Shown piece by piece: positions 1-6,878 of a stretch of DNA of 13,155 nucleotides. Source of the stretch: RGIG4140 sp045655105 (GTDB lineage Bacteria; Pseudomonadota; Alphaproteobacteria; CAAHEQ01; UBA3637); assembly GCA_045655105.1 (NCBI GenBank), contig JAZOOQ010000050.1, forward strand, positions 1-13,155. The letters are read 5' to 3'. The notes under the pieces are model-generated. The model was not told the origin of the DNA and did no database searches. It saw only the letters and a list, made by a program, of their open reading frames with translations. Within the stretch, counting starts at the first letter, position 1, and each line of letters begins with the position of its first letter. The translations under genes and the position numbers were made by a program.

Positions 1-15
1 GTAATCAAAGAATTT

Positions 16-1911
16 TTATTGATAATATTTTTTTCTTAATTTAATTCTCTCATTGATTTGGGTGAATAAAGGATTCAGTTTTGGATATTTGATTTTAGAA
101 ATAAAAGAATTAAGCATTCTGATTGGGATTTGTTCTTTATGGGAATAGTTCTTTGTTCCAGCATTGCCCCCAGTGCCTTCCCATCCACACAAAGCATCAA
201 TATATTCTTGGGATAAACGACATTCATCCCTTAGTTTTGGTCTAACTGTATGCCTGAAAGAGTGGAATACTTTTGATTTTTCTGTAATGCCCAGTCGTTC
301 TAAGTATCTAGCAAAAGACCTACCTACATTTTTACCAAACTTATGTTTCTTTGGATCATATTGTTTAAGAAGTGTAGGAAATAACCATTCTTCATTGTTT
401 CTTTTTTGTTGATGAATGTATTTGAACAATCCCATTTTCTTTAAAACAGGATGAAAGGGGATTCTTCTTTTTGATTGGTCATTCTTTAAAGATTGCAGTG
501 GATGCTTATCACTGGTATGGAAATAAACAATATCATCATCTTCAATGATATCTTCCATTCTAATTTGGCAGATTTCATTTAATCTTGCTCCACTAAACAA
601 ACTGATGAGTGGCACAAAGAACTTTGGTGCTTCTTGTCCATCCTTGGTGTATTTACAATAATTAACAGGGTCAAATATCTTACAAAGTTCTTCATCTGTG
701 AAAGGTGAGTATGGATTCTTTCCTTTAATCCTTTTAGGTGAATCAATTAAATCTGCAAGGTCTTCACTTAATAATCTTTGCTTTCTGCAATATTTTAAAA
801 ACTCTTTAAAAATGGCAAGATACTTATAAATGCTTGTCATAGACAAACCTTCTTCTCTGTCATCTTCATCTTCCATCAATACTTCAATCAGTTTCTTATC
901 TGGATATTTCTTGCTGGCATTTTTAGGCACTCTATAAATCAATCTATTTAATTTCTTGCAATCATCATAGTTAATGTCTTCAACATATTCTTTATCCAAC
1001 AATTCCATAATGAATGAAAGGCATTGTTTCTTTTCATTTAAGGTGGTTGTGCTAACATTCCCTGCATTTTTGGCAGGTCTTATCATATCAGCAAAAGCAT
1101 CCAACCAAGTTGTTCTTGTTTTAAAGACTCCACTGAGTTCTTGTGATTTTTGATATTCAACAGCACTTTCCAGTGTTCTAATCATGGATGATTTAGGAAT
1201 ACTAGTTGTCTTACCTTGCAGTTTAGCAAACTTTTCTTCTGTGTATTGGTCTATGTCAAGCAAATGTCTAAAAATGCTTAGCATCTGATTGGGGAGTTCA
1301 GAATCTTTATCCTGTTCTTTTAATTGAAACAGTTGGTATCCACCTTCTTTAATTTTTGTTATCAATTCTTTGGTAGATACTTTTGTTTCAGGTCTTTTGT
1401 TCAACCATTCCATATAGTCATAGACAAGTTTATTGAATTGATGCTTGATAAACTGAATGTCATTAGGACTATCTGCTTGTTCATCAGGGGCATTTTCATC
1501 AAAGGTTTCTTTGTTATAATCTGCTAACTGTTTATTTCCAAATGTTTTGATGTTATCAGCAGGGTAGGTTCCATTCTTAATTTGGTAGTAGTGGTTATCA
1601 CAAGTATCATCTATCATTCTCATCTTATATGTGAGTAATTGCTGTAATTCTATATCAGTGAAAATGATTTTTTTATCCTTTAATTCCATTAGAAATCCTT
1701 TTAACCACTCAAAATAGAGATTAATCTTATAGTTTTCTCTTCTTAACCTTTCAATTGCTGTAAAGTAATCTTTGGTTCCTAAACTATACCTGATTTCATT
1801 CCTTTTTTCAAGTGCTTTTAATGCTTTGGGGACTGCAACTCTTATGTAGTATGTGTGATCTCTAAGGTGCAATCTTGTTTGATATTGTTTGGGGGTATTT
1901 CGTCTCACCAT
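16..1911 (-). CDS. Tyrosine recombinase (integrase) with DUF6538-like N-terminus
   Basis: Site-specific recombinase that would integrate and excise a genomic island. The first 60 residues (YYIRVAVPKAL ... IRYSLGTKDY) resemble the DUF6538 arm domain found at the start of many proteobacterial integrases. A long acidic and lysine-rich middle follows, then the catalytic domain: Arg443 in SGARLNEI, a lysine-rich beta-hairpin (LKNDQSKRRIPFHP), His550-x-x-Arg553 in HSFRHT, Trp in CGWEG, and nucleophile Tyr589 in KNYSHKE. All key residues are present, so it looks active. At 631 residues it is longer than phage-type integrases (about 350-400), mainly through the N-terminal half. The ATG at 1911 has a GAGG about 12 bases upstream. 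The gene starts about 85 bases past the 3' end of tRNA-Pro and reads away from it, the usual island-edge layout. The rest of the element lies outside the window. The family call is confident; the exact target is inferred. Confidence 0.95.
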   Translation of the reverse strand: MVRRNTPKQYQTRLHLRDHTYYIRVAVPKALKALEKRNEIRYSLGTKDYFTAIERLRRENYKINLYFEWLKGFLMELKDKKIIFTDIELQQLLTYKMRMIDDTCDNHYYQIKNGTYPADNIKTFGNKQLADYNKETFDENAPDEQADSPNDIQFIKHQFNKLVYDYMEWLNKRPETKVSTKELITKIKEGGYQLFQLKEQDKDSELPNQMLSIFRHLLDIDQYTEEKFAKLQGKTTSIPKSSMIRTLESAVEYQKSQELSGVFKTRTTWLDAFADMIRPAKNAGNVSTTTLNEKKQCLSFIMELLDKEYVEDINYDDCKKLNRLIYRVPKNASKKYPDKKLIEVLMEDEDDREEGLSMTSIYKYLAIFKEFLKYCRKQRLLSEDLADLIDSPKRIKGKNPYSPFTDEELCKIFDPVNYCKYTKDGQEAPKFFVPLISLFSGARLNEICQIRMEDIIEDDDIVYFHTSDKHPLQSLKNDQSKRRIPFHPVLKKMGLFKYIHQQKRNNEEWLFPTLLKQYDPKKHKFGKNVGRSFARYLERLGITEKSKVFHSFRHTVRPKLRDECRLSQEYIDALCGWEGTGGNAGTKNYSHKEQIPIRMLNSFISKIKYPKLNPLFTQINERIKLRKKYYQ

Positions 1912-1917
1912 TATGAA

Positions 1918-1959
1918 TTTTTGCCTCTTTTTTCATTTTTACCTAGAAAAAGGCAAAAA
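1918..1959. repeat. Inverted repeat over integrase ribosome binding site
   Basis: TTTTTGCCT at 1918-1926 is the exact reverse complement of AGGCAAAAA at 1951-1959, and T and A runs inside can extend the stem. In the integrase mRNA (minus strand) the right arm of the stem contains the only Shine-Dalgarno-like sequence (GAGG). Folding would therefore hide the start region. It could instead be a recombinase or excisionase binding site. The repeat is seen directly; its role is inferred. Confidence 0.5.
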
Positions 1960-1986
1960 AATAACCCATATATTACAATGGGTTAT
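1955..1986 (-). terminator. Intrinsic terminator of tRNA-Pro
   Basis: On the minus strand, ATAACCCAT (1986-1978) pairs with ATGGGTTAT (1969-1961) across an 8-base loop, a perfect 9-bp stem, followed by a run of at least six T. It begins about 10 bases after the tRNA CCA and would stop tRNA transcription before the integrase. If the element joined at the tRNA 3' end, this terminator lies on the element side, replacing the original one. Confidence 0.75.
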
Positions 1987-1996
1987 CGTTTTTAAA

Positions 1997-2025
1997 TGGT
2001 CGGAGTAGCGGGATTTGAACCCACG
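1997..2025. other. Likely attachment site (att) at tRNA-Pro 3' end
   Basis: Integrases of this kind commonly recombine within the T arm and 3' end of a tRNA gene, leaving the tRNA restored by an identical element-borne sequence. The integrase gene lies immediately beyond this end and reads away from it. The second copy of the repeat, which would mark the far end of the element, is not in the window. The exact core is therefore not determined, and this is an inference from layout only. Confidence 0.4.
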
Positions 2026-2073
2026 ACCACTCGCCCCCCAGACGAGTGCGCTACCAGGCTGCGCTATACTCCG
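1997..2073 (-). tRNA. tRNA-Pro (GGG)
   Basis: The minus strand reads a 77-nt cloverleaf beginning CGGAGTA. The acceptor stem CGGAGTA pairs with TACTCCG, the D stem is GCGC/GCGC with GG in the loop, the anticodon stem is CTCGT/GCGAG, and the loop CTGGGGG gives anticodon GGG. The T arm is GTGGG-TTCGAAT-CCCGC, followed by discriminator A and an encoded CCA (1997-1999 on the minus strand). It decodes proline CCC/CCU codons. The stems are intact, so the gene remains functional despite the adjacent integrase. Confidence 0.97.
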
Positions 2074-2110
2074 GCATTTTTATTTTTGCTTTTTTAACCC
2101 AGTGAACTTA

Positions 2111-2139
2111 TTTTTACTTCAAGTTTTGCTCTTTTTCAA
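2111..2139 (-). promoter_or_regulatory. Possible promoter for tRNA-Pro
   Basis: On the minus strand, TTGAAA (2139-2134) is followed after 17 bases by TAAAAA (2116-2111). This would start transcription about 30 bases before the tRNA. The -10 is only a partial match and the region is very AT-rich, so chance is possible. Confidence 0.35.
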
Positions 2140-2168
2140 GTATTTTTTTCTTCTTTTTTAAAAAAAAG

Positions 2169-2201
2169 TTGATTTTTTTGATACTCTTGATTAAACTTAC
2201 C
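2169..2201 (+). promoter_or_regulatory. tyrS promoter
   Basis: TTGATT (2169-2174) and TAAACT (2192-2197) are 17 bases apart, followed by TACC. T and A runs just upstream (about 2150-2167) could act as an UP-like element. The -10 ends 34 bases before the tyrS ATG. Nearly the same sequence, with the same spacing, precedes ychF at 6822-6854, which makes chance less likely. Confidence 0.7.
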
Positions 2202-2231
2202 AAGAGTTTATTTAACAAAAAAGGATGAAAA

Positions 2232-3491
2232 ATGACTGATAATTTTTTTGAATACTTAAAAGAACGTGGTTATGTCTATCAATCAACGCATGAAGATGAA
2301 ATCAAAGCCATCTTAAATTCTGATAAAAAGATCACTTTTTATTTAGGTATTGACCCAACGGCAGATAGCTTGCATATCGGTCATTTCTTTGCATTGATGA
2401 TGTTCCGTCACTTGCAACGCAAAGGGCATAGGGGTATTCTTGTTGTTGGTGGGGCAACGGCTTTGGTTGGCGACCCAACGGGCAAATCTGATATGCGTAA
2501 AATGCTCACAAAAGAAGATGTTGCCCATAACGTGGCAGAGGTAAAGCGTTTAGCTGCTCGTTTCATTAACACTGAAGGGGAAAATGCCGCGTTGATTTTG
2601 GATAACTCTGAATGGATTAACAGCTTTAACTATGTTGATTTTATGCGCATTGTGGGAACGCACTTTAATGTGAATAAAATGCTTGCCTCAGATGCTTATT
2701 CCAAGCGTCTTGAAAATGGTGGGCTCACATTCCTTGAAATGGGATATATGTTGATGCAAGCTTATGACTTTGTTCATTTAAACCGCAAATATGATTGCGT
2801 GCTTGAAATTGGTGGTTCCGATCAATGGGGTAACATTGTGGCGGGAACGGAATTAAGCCGCAAAATGAATTTCCATGATGAAGGGAATGCCACAAGCGAT
2901 AAACCAGATACATTTGGTTTAACTTGCCCACTTTTGATGACGAAAGAAGGCAAAAAAATGGGGAAAACAGAATCTGGCACACTTTGGGTGGCCCGTGATA
3001 AAACAACGTCTTATGCCTTCTATCAATATTTTTATAACACAGCTGATGCCGATACAGAAATGCTTTTAAAACTCTTCACGGATATTCCAACGGCTGAAAT
3101 CGTTGAACTTTGCAAAACGGATATCATTGCCGCTAAAAAACGCATGGCTTATGAAGTGACAAAGCTTGTTCATGGCGAAGAAGAAGCCAATAAAGCTGTT
3201 GAAGCAGCTAAGTCTTTGTTTGGTGGTGGCGTGAATATGGATAATGTGCCAACGGTGGAATTTGATAAGGCAAAATTTGAGGCTGGTATCAATGCAGTTG
3301 ATTTATCTGTTGAAGTTGGCTTGTTCCCATCTAAAGGGGAAGCTCGCCGCATGATTCAACAAGGTGGGTTAACGGTTGATGATGAAAAAATCACTTCTCC
3401 AACAGATGCGTTAACGGTGAAAGAAGAAAACAAAGATTTCTTGCTTTTGCGTAAAGGGAAGAAAAACTTCCTTCGCGTTGTTTTAAAATAA
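2232..3491 (+). CDS. tyrS: Tyrosine--tRNA ligase
   Basis: Cytoplasmic class I aminoacyl-tRNA synthetase that activates tyrosine with ATP and charges tRNA-Tyr. The Rossmann domain carries the HIGH signature at residues 48-51 (DPTADSLHIGH) and the second ATP-binding loop as KMGKT at 242-246, the bacterial form of KMSKS. Tyrosine-pocket and tRNA-binding segments (MLMQAYDF, GGSDQWGN) are intact. The C-terminal S4 RNA-binding domain is visible (VEVGLFPSKGEARRMIQQGG). At 419 residues it has normal length for the bacterial TyrS family. The ATG follows AAAGGATGAAAA, a good ribosome binding site. The gene has its own promoter and terminator and no operon partner. Arginine codons are nearly all CGT or CGC, a useful reference for the core genome against the mod-res region. 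Confidence 0.98.
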   Translation: MTDNFFEYLKERGYVYQSTHEDEIKAILNSDKKITFYLGIDPTADSLHIGHFFALMMFRHLQRKGHRGILVVGGATALVGDPTGKSDMRKMLTKEDVAHNVAEVKRLAARFINTEGENAALILDNSEWINSFNYVDFMRIVGTHFNVNKMLASDAYSKRLENGGLTFLEMGYMLMQAYDFVHLNRKYDCVLEIGGSDQWGNIVAGTELSRKMNFHDEGNATSDKPDTFGLTCPLLMTKEGKKMGKTESGTLWVARDKTTSYAFYQYFYNTADADTEMLLKLFTDIPTAEIVELCKTDIIAAKKRMAYEVTKLVHGEEEANKAVEAAKSLFGGGVNMDNVPTVEFDKAKFEAGINAVDLSVEVGLFPSKGEARRMIQQGGLTVDDEKITSPTDALTVKEENKDFLLLRKGKKNFLRVVLK

Positions 3492-3497
3492 GAAGAG

Positions 3498-3520
3498 GGG
3501 GCTTTAAAGCCCCTTTTTTT
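3498..3520 (+). terminator. tyrS terminator
   Basis: GGGGCTTT at 3498-3505 and AAAGCCCC at 3506-3513 form a perfect palindrome, followed by seven T. It starts 6 bases after the tyrS stop codon. Confidence 0.92.
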
Positions 3521-3532
3521 ATAGAGACTATT

Positions 3533-3566
3533 AAAAAAACGGCCCTGTTTTTGAGCCGTTTTTTTT
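3533..3566. terminator. Bidirectional terminator between tyrS and RNase J-like gene
   Basis: AAAAAACGGC (3534-3543) pairs with GCCGTTTTTT (3555-3564) around an 11-base loop. With A-rich and T-rich flanks it can terminate both ways. It lies 11 bases beyond the stop codon of the minus-strand gene, so its main role is probably ending that transcript, with a second stop for tyrS read-through. Confidence 0.88.
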
Positions 3567-3577
3567 AAGGTTTAAAA

Positions 3578-5308
3578 TTATCTTTCCAATTTGCGATCTA
3601 AATTAATGCGCATACAAGCGAGCAACAAATTTTTGTTTTTGCTTGGTGTGATATTTGCTGTGTTTCCTCCAAAAGAAGCAACCTTTTTATATTGAACTGC
3701 TTGATTTTGGCCAACTGTTTCTTCAACTAAATCAGCACTGAAAGAGGCTGTTTTTGTTAGATTATCATTTTTAAAGCAAATCCAAGAAGTTGGTGTTTTT
3801 GATTTTTCAATACGATCAAATCCATCTGGTGTTAAATGAATTTCATTGCCGTTTAAAGCCAAAATATCATTTGCTTTAACAATTTGGGCGCATTTTGTTG
3901 TTTGTTTTAATTGGGCCGGGTCGCCATGAACGGGAATAACGGTTAAATTATCTTCCATGTTTTCTCGGTTATTTTTAATAAGCCTTAAAATATTAACCAT
4001 TTCTTTAAAAGTGGCGTGCCCTGTGCGTTGCAATTCAGCCATTTTGTAATCACCAAGTGAAGAGCTTTCACCAGATTTATTTTGAATAATTTGCCCATTG
4101 TTTTGCTCAGCCAATAGCTCAGCCATTTCTTTCATGTTTTGATAAATATCATCAACAGGAATGGCTCTTTGCGAAAGGGCAACCAATGAAACGCCATCTA
4201 ACAAAAAGGATTTATGACATTTCTTTGCCACGCGCACCAGACCAGACATCATATCATTTTGATTATTTAACCCTTCGGCAAAAGCACCTGAAAAAATAAT
4301 CACCTGTTTTTGCGGGCTGAATGCTTTGATAAAATCGCTTAAATTGGCTTCTTGAATGTTTTTATGATTATAAACCGTTCCTTCAAAGTGATCTAAAACG
4401 CCGGCTTTTTGCAATTCATCATAAACAAGGCGTTGCATATATCCATCAATAAAAACTTTGCGCCCCGTTTGCTCGGCTGCATATAAAATTGGAGCCATAT
4501 TTTGCGTGCTTCTTGAAATAACGGCACTGATAAGGCGTTTTTTATTTTCTTGCATGATTTGAGCCCAGTTACTGGTGGCTTGTTTAAAAGAAAGTTCTTG
4601 ATTTGCTTTGTTTGAAACGGAAGTTGAATCGGTTAACACATGCGTGATATATAATCTGTTTAACAACCCGCAAAATGACTCTTTATCAAATCCTGGTTCA
4701 ATCAAAACATCAGATAAGTTAAAATCGCCCAAATGCATGATGCCATTATGATTTTGGCCGTTTACTTTTGTTAAAATATGATAGCCAAGCGATCCAACAG
4801 TTGTGTGCGAAACGGGAAATGATGTGATGCAAACATCTTTTGAAAGTTGAAATTCCTTTGAAACAGGCTTCATTTCTGGTAACTCTGAAACGCCTTCTTC
4901 AATTAAAATGCGCCCTAAAACGGCCAAAGTTTCCCTTGAAGCATAAATGGTGGGGAAGGTGAATCCGAGTTTCAGCAAGTTCACAACGCCACCAATGTGA
5001 TCTTCATGCATATGCGTGAGTAAAAGCGCATCTAGTTGGGGCACTTTTTTGCCACCTTTTGAAGAATGATAAGCTTTTATTTGTTGATTAAGTTGACTTT
5101 TTGTTGGATTATATCCCAAATATTTAACCACATCTGGAATTAAAACAGCATTTTGCAAATCATTTCCTGGAAACAAAGCGCCTAAATCAATTAAAATGCT
5201 TGTTTTTTCTTTTTTTTCATTAAAGTGTTCAATAAGATGAGCATTTGCTCCAATACGAGAAGCATTATTGCCACCAACTAACGTTAATTTTGTGTGACTT
5301 TGTTGCAT
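3578..5308 (-). CDS. RNase J-like metallo-beta-lactamase/beta-CASP protein
   Basis: Probably a zinc-dependent ribonuclease or a divergent RNase J relative acting in RNA decay or processing. The metallo-beta-lactamase metal site H99-x-H101-x-D103-H104 (LTHMHEDHIGG) is intact, as is the later FPVSHTTVG histidine and the aspartate of HLGDFNL. Beta-CASP features follow: a DSTSVS motif, ISRSTQNMAPI, TGRKVFIDGYMQR, IIFSGAFAEG, then RTGHATFKEM and PVHGD (His461), which match the order in RNase J. Departures from RNase J are the altered opening (VGGNNASRIGAN instead of a GG-x-x-EIG-x-N pattern), HGD where HGE is usual, and a longer tail. At 576 residues its length is close to RNase J (about 555). The ATG has GGAG about 7 bases upstream and a strong promoter. 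The fold is certain; substrate and whether it is the main RNase J are not. Confidence 0.85.
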   Translation of the reverse strand: MQQSHTKLTLVGGNNASRIGANAHLIEHFNEKKEKTSILIDLGALFPGNDLQNAVLIPDVVKYLGYNPTKSQLNQQIKAYHSSKGGKKVPQLDALLLTHMHEDHIGGVVNLLKLGFTFPTIYASRETLAVLGRILIEEGVSELPEMKPVSKEFQLSKDVCITSFPVSHTTVGSLGYHILTKVNGQNHNGIMHLGDFNLSDVLIEPGFDKESFCGLLNRLYITHVLTDSTSVSNKANQELSFKQATSNWAQIMQENKKRLISAVISRSTQNMAPILYAAEQTGRKVFIDGYMQRLVYDELQKAGVLDHFEGTVYNHKNIQEANLSDFIKAFSPQKQVIIFSGAFAEGLNNQNDMMSGLVRVAKKCHKSFLLDGVSLVALSQRAIPVDDIYQNMKEMAELLAEQNNGQIIQNKSGESSSLGDYKMAELQRTGHATFKEMVNILRLIKNNRENMEDNLTVIPVHGDPAQLKQTTKCAQIVKANDILALNGNEIHLTPDGFDRIEKSKTPTSWICFKNDNLTKTASFSADLVEETVGQNQAVQYKKVASFGGNTANITPSKNKNLLLACMRINLDRKLER

Positions 5309-5349
5309 TAAGATCTCCGTTTTTCAAAGCCTGTTAATAGGTGGAGGGC

Positions 5350-5378
5350 ATTATATCATATTTGGGCAACTTTTTCAA
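5350..5378 (-). promoter_or_regulatory. Promoter of RNase J-like gene
   Basis: On the minus strand, TTGAAA (5378-5373) and a perfect TATAAT (5355-5350) are exactly 17 bases apart. The start point would fall about 35 bases before the ATG at 5308. It is divergent from the rplY promoter about 80 bases away. Confidence 0.85.
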
Positions 5379-5435
5379 ATAAAATATCAATTTTTTAAAA
5401 TAAGATAAAATATGAAAAAAGAAGTTAAAAAAAGG

Positions 5436-5464
5436 TTGCTTTTTTTTAAAAAAAAGAGTATAAA
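5436..5464 (+). promoter_or_regulatory. rplY-pth promoter
   Basis: TTGCTT (5436-5441) and TATAAA (5459-5464) are 17 bases apart, with a T8A8 tract forming the spacer. The start point near 5471 would give a leader of about 85 nt before rplY, long enough for the hairpins described next. Confidence 0.75.
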
Positions 5465-5471
5465 AGAACGG

Positions 5472-5528
5472 CTTATAAAAATTTTATAAGTAAAAAGCAA
5501 ATTCACCCCTGGAGGATTGCTTTTTTTT
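5472..5528 (+). promoter_or_regulatory. rplY leader with terminator-like hairpin
   Basis: Two inverted repeats lie in the predicted leader. CTTATAAAA (5472-5480) pairs with TTTTATAAG (5482-5490). AAAAAGCAA (5492-5500) pairs with TTGCTTTTT (5517-5525), and the right arm runs into eight T (5521-5528), as in an intrinsic terminator. The apical part holds CCCC and GGAGG, an exposed Shine-Dalgarno-like run 41 bases before the true start. This could be an attenuator or a ribosomal-protein leader, possibly L25-responsive. The repeats are seen; regulation is inferred. Confidence 0.5.
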
Positions 5529-5556
5529 AATTAATTTTAATAAAAGGAAATTTATT

Positions 5557-6138
5557 ATGAAAACAACACAATTAAGTGCTATTAAACGTGAAAAAGCTGG
5601 TAAGGGGGCCTCTCGCGCAAAACGTCGTGAAGGGTTCGTTCCTGCCGTTATTTATGGAGATAAAAAAGAACCTTTGATGATCGCTTTGGAAGAAAAAGTG
5701 TTGGTTGCTGAAATGGGCAAAAAAGGTCTTTGGACTCGTCAATATGAAATCATGGTTGATGGTCAAAGCCATCTCGCATTATGCCAAGATATTCAAAAAC
5801 ATCCAGTTTCATTGCGCCCAATCCATGCTGATTTCTTGCGCATTTCAAAAGATTCTGAATTAACAATTGATGTTCCTGTTCGTTTTGAAAATGAATCAAC
5901 ATGCCCAGGCATCAAATTGGGTGGTGTTTTAAACATTGTTCACAGAACGGTTACAGTTAAATGTAAAGCTGATTCAATCCCAGATGCTTTTGTTATCGAT
6001 TTGGCAAAAGCTCAAATGGGTCAATCAATCACAGCTTTCTCAATTGAAATGCCAGCTGGTGTTAAATTAACTGCTACTGAAGATTTCACTGTTGCAACAA
6101 TCGTTGGCAAACAATCTTCAGATGATGCTCAAGGCTAA
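5557..6138 (+). CDS. rplY: 50S ribosomal protein L25 (Ctc/TL5 type)
   Basis: Ribosomal protein that binds 5S rRNA in the large subunit. The N-terminal half (about residues 5-90) is the L25 domain, with the basic opening GKGASRAKRREGFVPAVIYG and SLRPIHADFLRI near its end. The C-terminal half (about 97-185) is the TL5/Ctc beta domain (VPVRFENESTCPGIKLGGVL, VIDLAKAQMGQSI). At 193 residues it is the long Ctc form usual in alphaproteobacteria, unlike the short E. coli L25 (about 94). AAAGGAAA sits about 8 bases before the ATG. The stop is followed by a second TAA and then pth after 3 bases, so the two are co-transcribed. This rplY-pth pairing is widely conserved. Expression may be controlled through the leader hairpin. 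Confidence 0.96.
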   Translation: MKTTQLSAIKREKAGKGASRAKRREGFVPAVIYGDKKEPLMIALEEKVLVAEMGKKGLWTRQYEIMVDGQSHLALCQDIQKHPVSLRPIHADFLRISKDSELTIDVPVRFENESTCPGIKLGGVLNIVHRTVTVKCKADSIPDAFVIDLAKAQMGQSITAFSIEMPAGVKLTATEDFTVATIVGKQSSDDAQG

Positions 6139-6141
6139 TAA

Positions 6142-6696
6142 ATGATTTTGTTGGTTGGGTTGGGAAATCCTGGTAAAGAATATGAACAAACCCGCCACAA
6201 TGTTGGGTTTATGGCGGTGGATGAAATTATCCACCGCTATAACTTTTCTGGATTTAAGTCAAAGTTCAAAGGCGAAATTTCAGAAGGCGAGATTATGGGC
6301 GAAAAGGTGATGGTCTTAAAACCTCAAACCTATATGAATTTATCGGGGGAATCTGTTTTAGCTGTTTGTTCTTTTTATAAAATCAAGCCACAAGATGTAT
6401 ATGTTTTTCATGATGACATGGATTTATCTGTTGGCAGGATTAAGGTCAAGCAAGGCGGGGGCAGTGGTGGCCATAATGGGATAAAAAGCATTGATGCGAA
6501 TTTGGGTGCGAATTATCATAGAATTCGAATTGGCGTTGGTAAACCTCAAATGAAAGAGCAAGTTGTTTCTTGGGTTTTATCAAAATTTGGCGCTGAAGAT
6601 AAAAAGATTTTGGATGATTTGCTTTATAAAATTGCCGAAAATATTCCTGTTTTGATTGAAAAAGATGGCAGTTATTTTTTAAATAAAATGCAATAA
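6142..6696 (+). CDS. pth: Peptidyl-tRNA hydrolase
   Basis: Releases tRNA from peptidyl-tRNAs that drop off stalled ribosomes, an essential recycling enzyme of the cytoplasm. Family signatures are complete: GLGNPGKEYEQTRHNVGF with Asn9 and catalytic His19, KPQTYMNLSGESV, the HDDMDL aspartate, and GGGSGGHNGIKS with the substrate-binding Asn. At 184 residues it has the usual length. The ATG begins 3 bases after the tandem rplY stops. AAGG at 6131-6134 lies within the end of rplY, so translation is probably coupled. A strong terminator follows 10 bases after the stop, ending the two-gene operon before ychF. In many alphaproteobacteria ychF is the next gene, as here. Confidence 0.97.
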   Translation: MILLVGLGNPGKEYEQTRHNVGFMAVDEIIHRYNFSGFKSKFKGEISEGEIMGEKVMVLKPQTYMNLSGESVLAVCSFYKIKPQDVYVFHDDMDLSVGRIKVKQGGGSGGHNGIKSIDANLGANYHRIRIGVGKPQMKEQVVSWVLSKFGAEDKKILDDLLYKIAENIPVLIEKDGSYFLNKMQ

Positions 6697-6706
6697 CTTT
6701 TTTTCG

Positions 6707-6733
6707 CTTGTTCATTTTTGAGCAAGTTTTTTT
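6707..6733 (+). terminator. rplY-pth terminator
   Basis: CTTGTTCA (6707-6714) pairs with TGAGCAAG (6719-6726), 8 bp with one G-T, around a TTTT loop, followed by seven T. It separates pth from ychF, which has its own promoter. Confidence 0.9.
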
Positions 6734-6821
6734 ATGTATACAGACTGCTTTTCGATAATCGGGCTTTAAATACGGGCGAAATTGAAAGAAGATAATAAAT
6801 TAAAAAACGGCGTATTTTTGA

Positions 6822-6854
6822 TTGATTTTTTTGGGAAGCTAGGCTAAACTTACC
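6822..6854 (+). promoter_or_regulatory. ychF operon promoter
   Basis: TTGATT (6822-6827) and TAAACT (6845-6850) are 17 bases apart, followed by TACC. The -10 ends 28 bases before the ychF ATG. The sequence is a near-copy of the tyrS promoter at 2169-2201, including the seven-T run and the TAAACTTACC block. Confidence 0.75.
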
Positions 6855-6878
6855 CCAAAAGAAAAGAAAGGATTTTTT

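Noticed and set aside
5511..5534. Tiny leader peptide gene after GGAGG in the rplY leader (TTG start at 5517)
   Set aside because: The TTG is only one base after the GGAGG, the frame has five codons, and the bases are better explained as a hairpin arm and T-run.
6734..6821. Extra gene or RNA between pth and ychF
   Set aside because: Only about 90 AT-rich bases lie between the terminator and the promoter, without a convincing hairpin or open frame.
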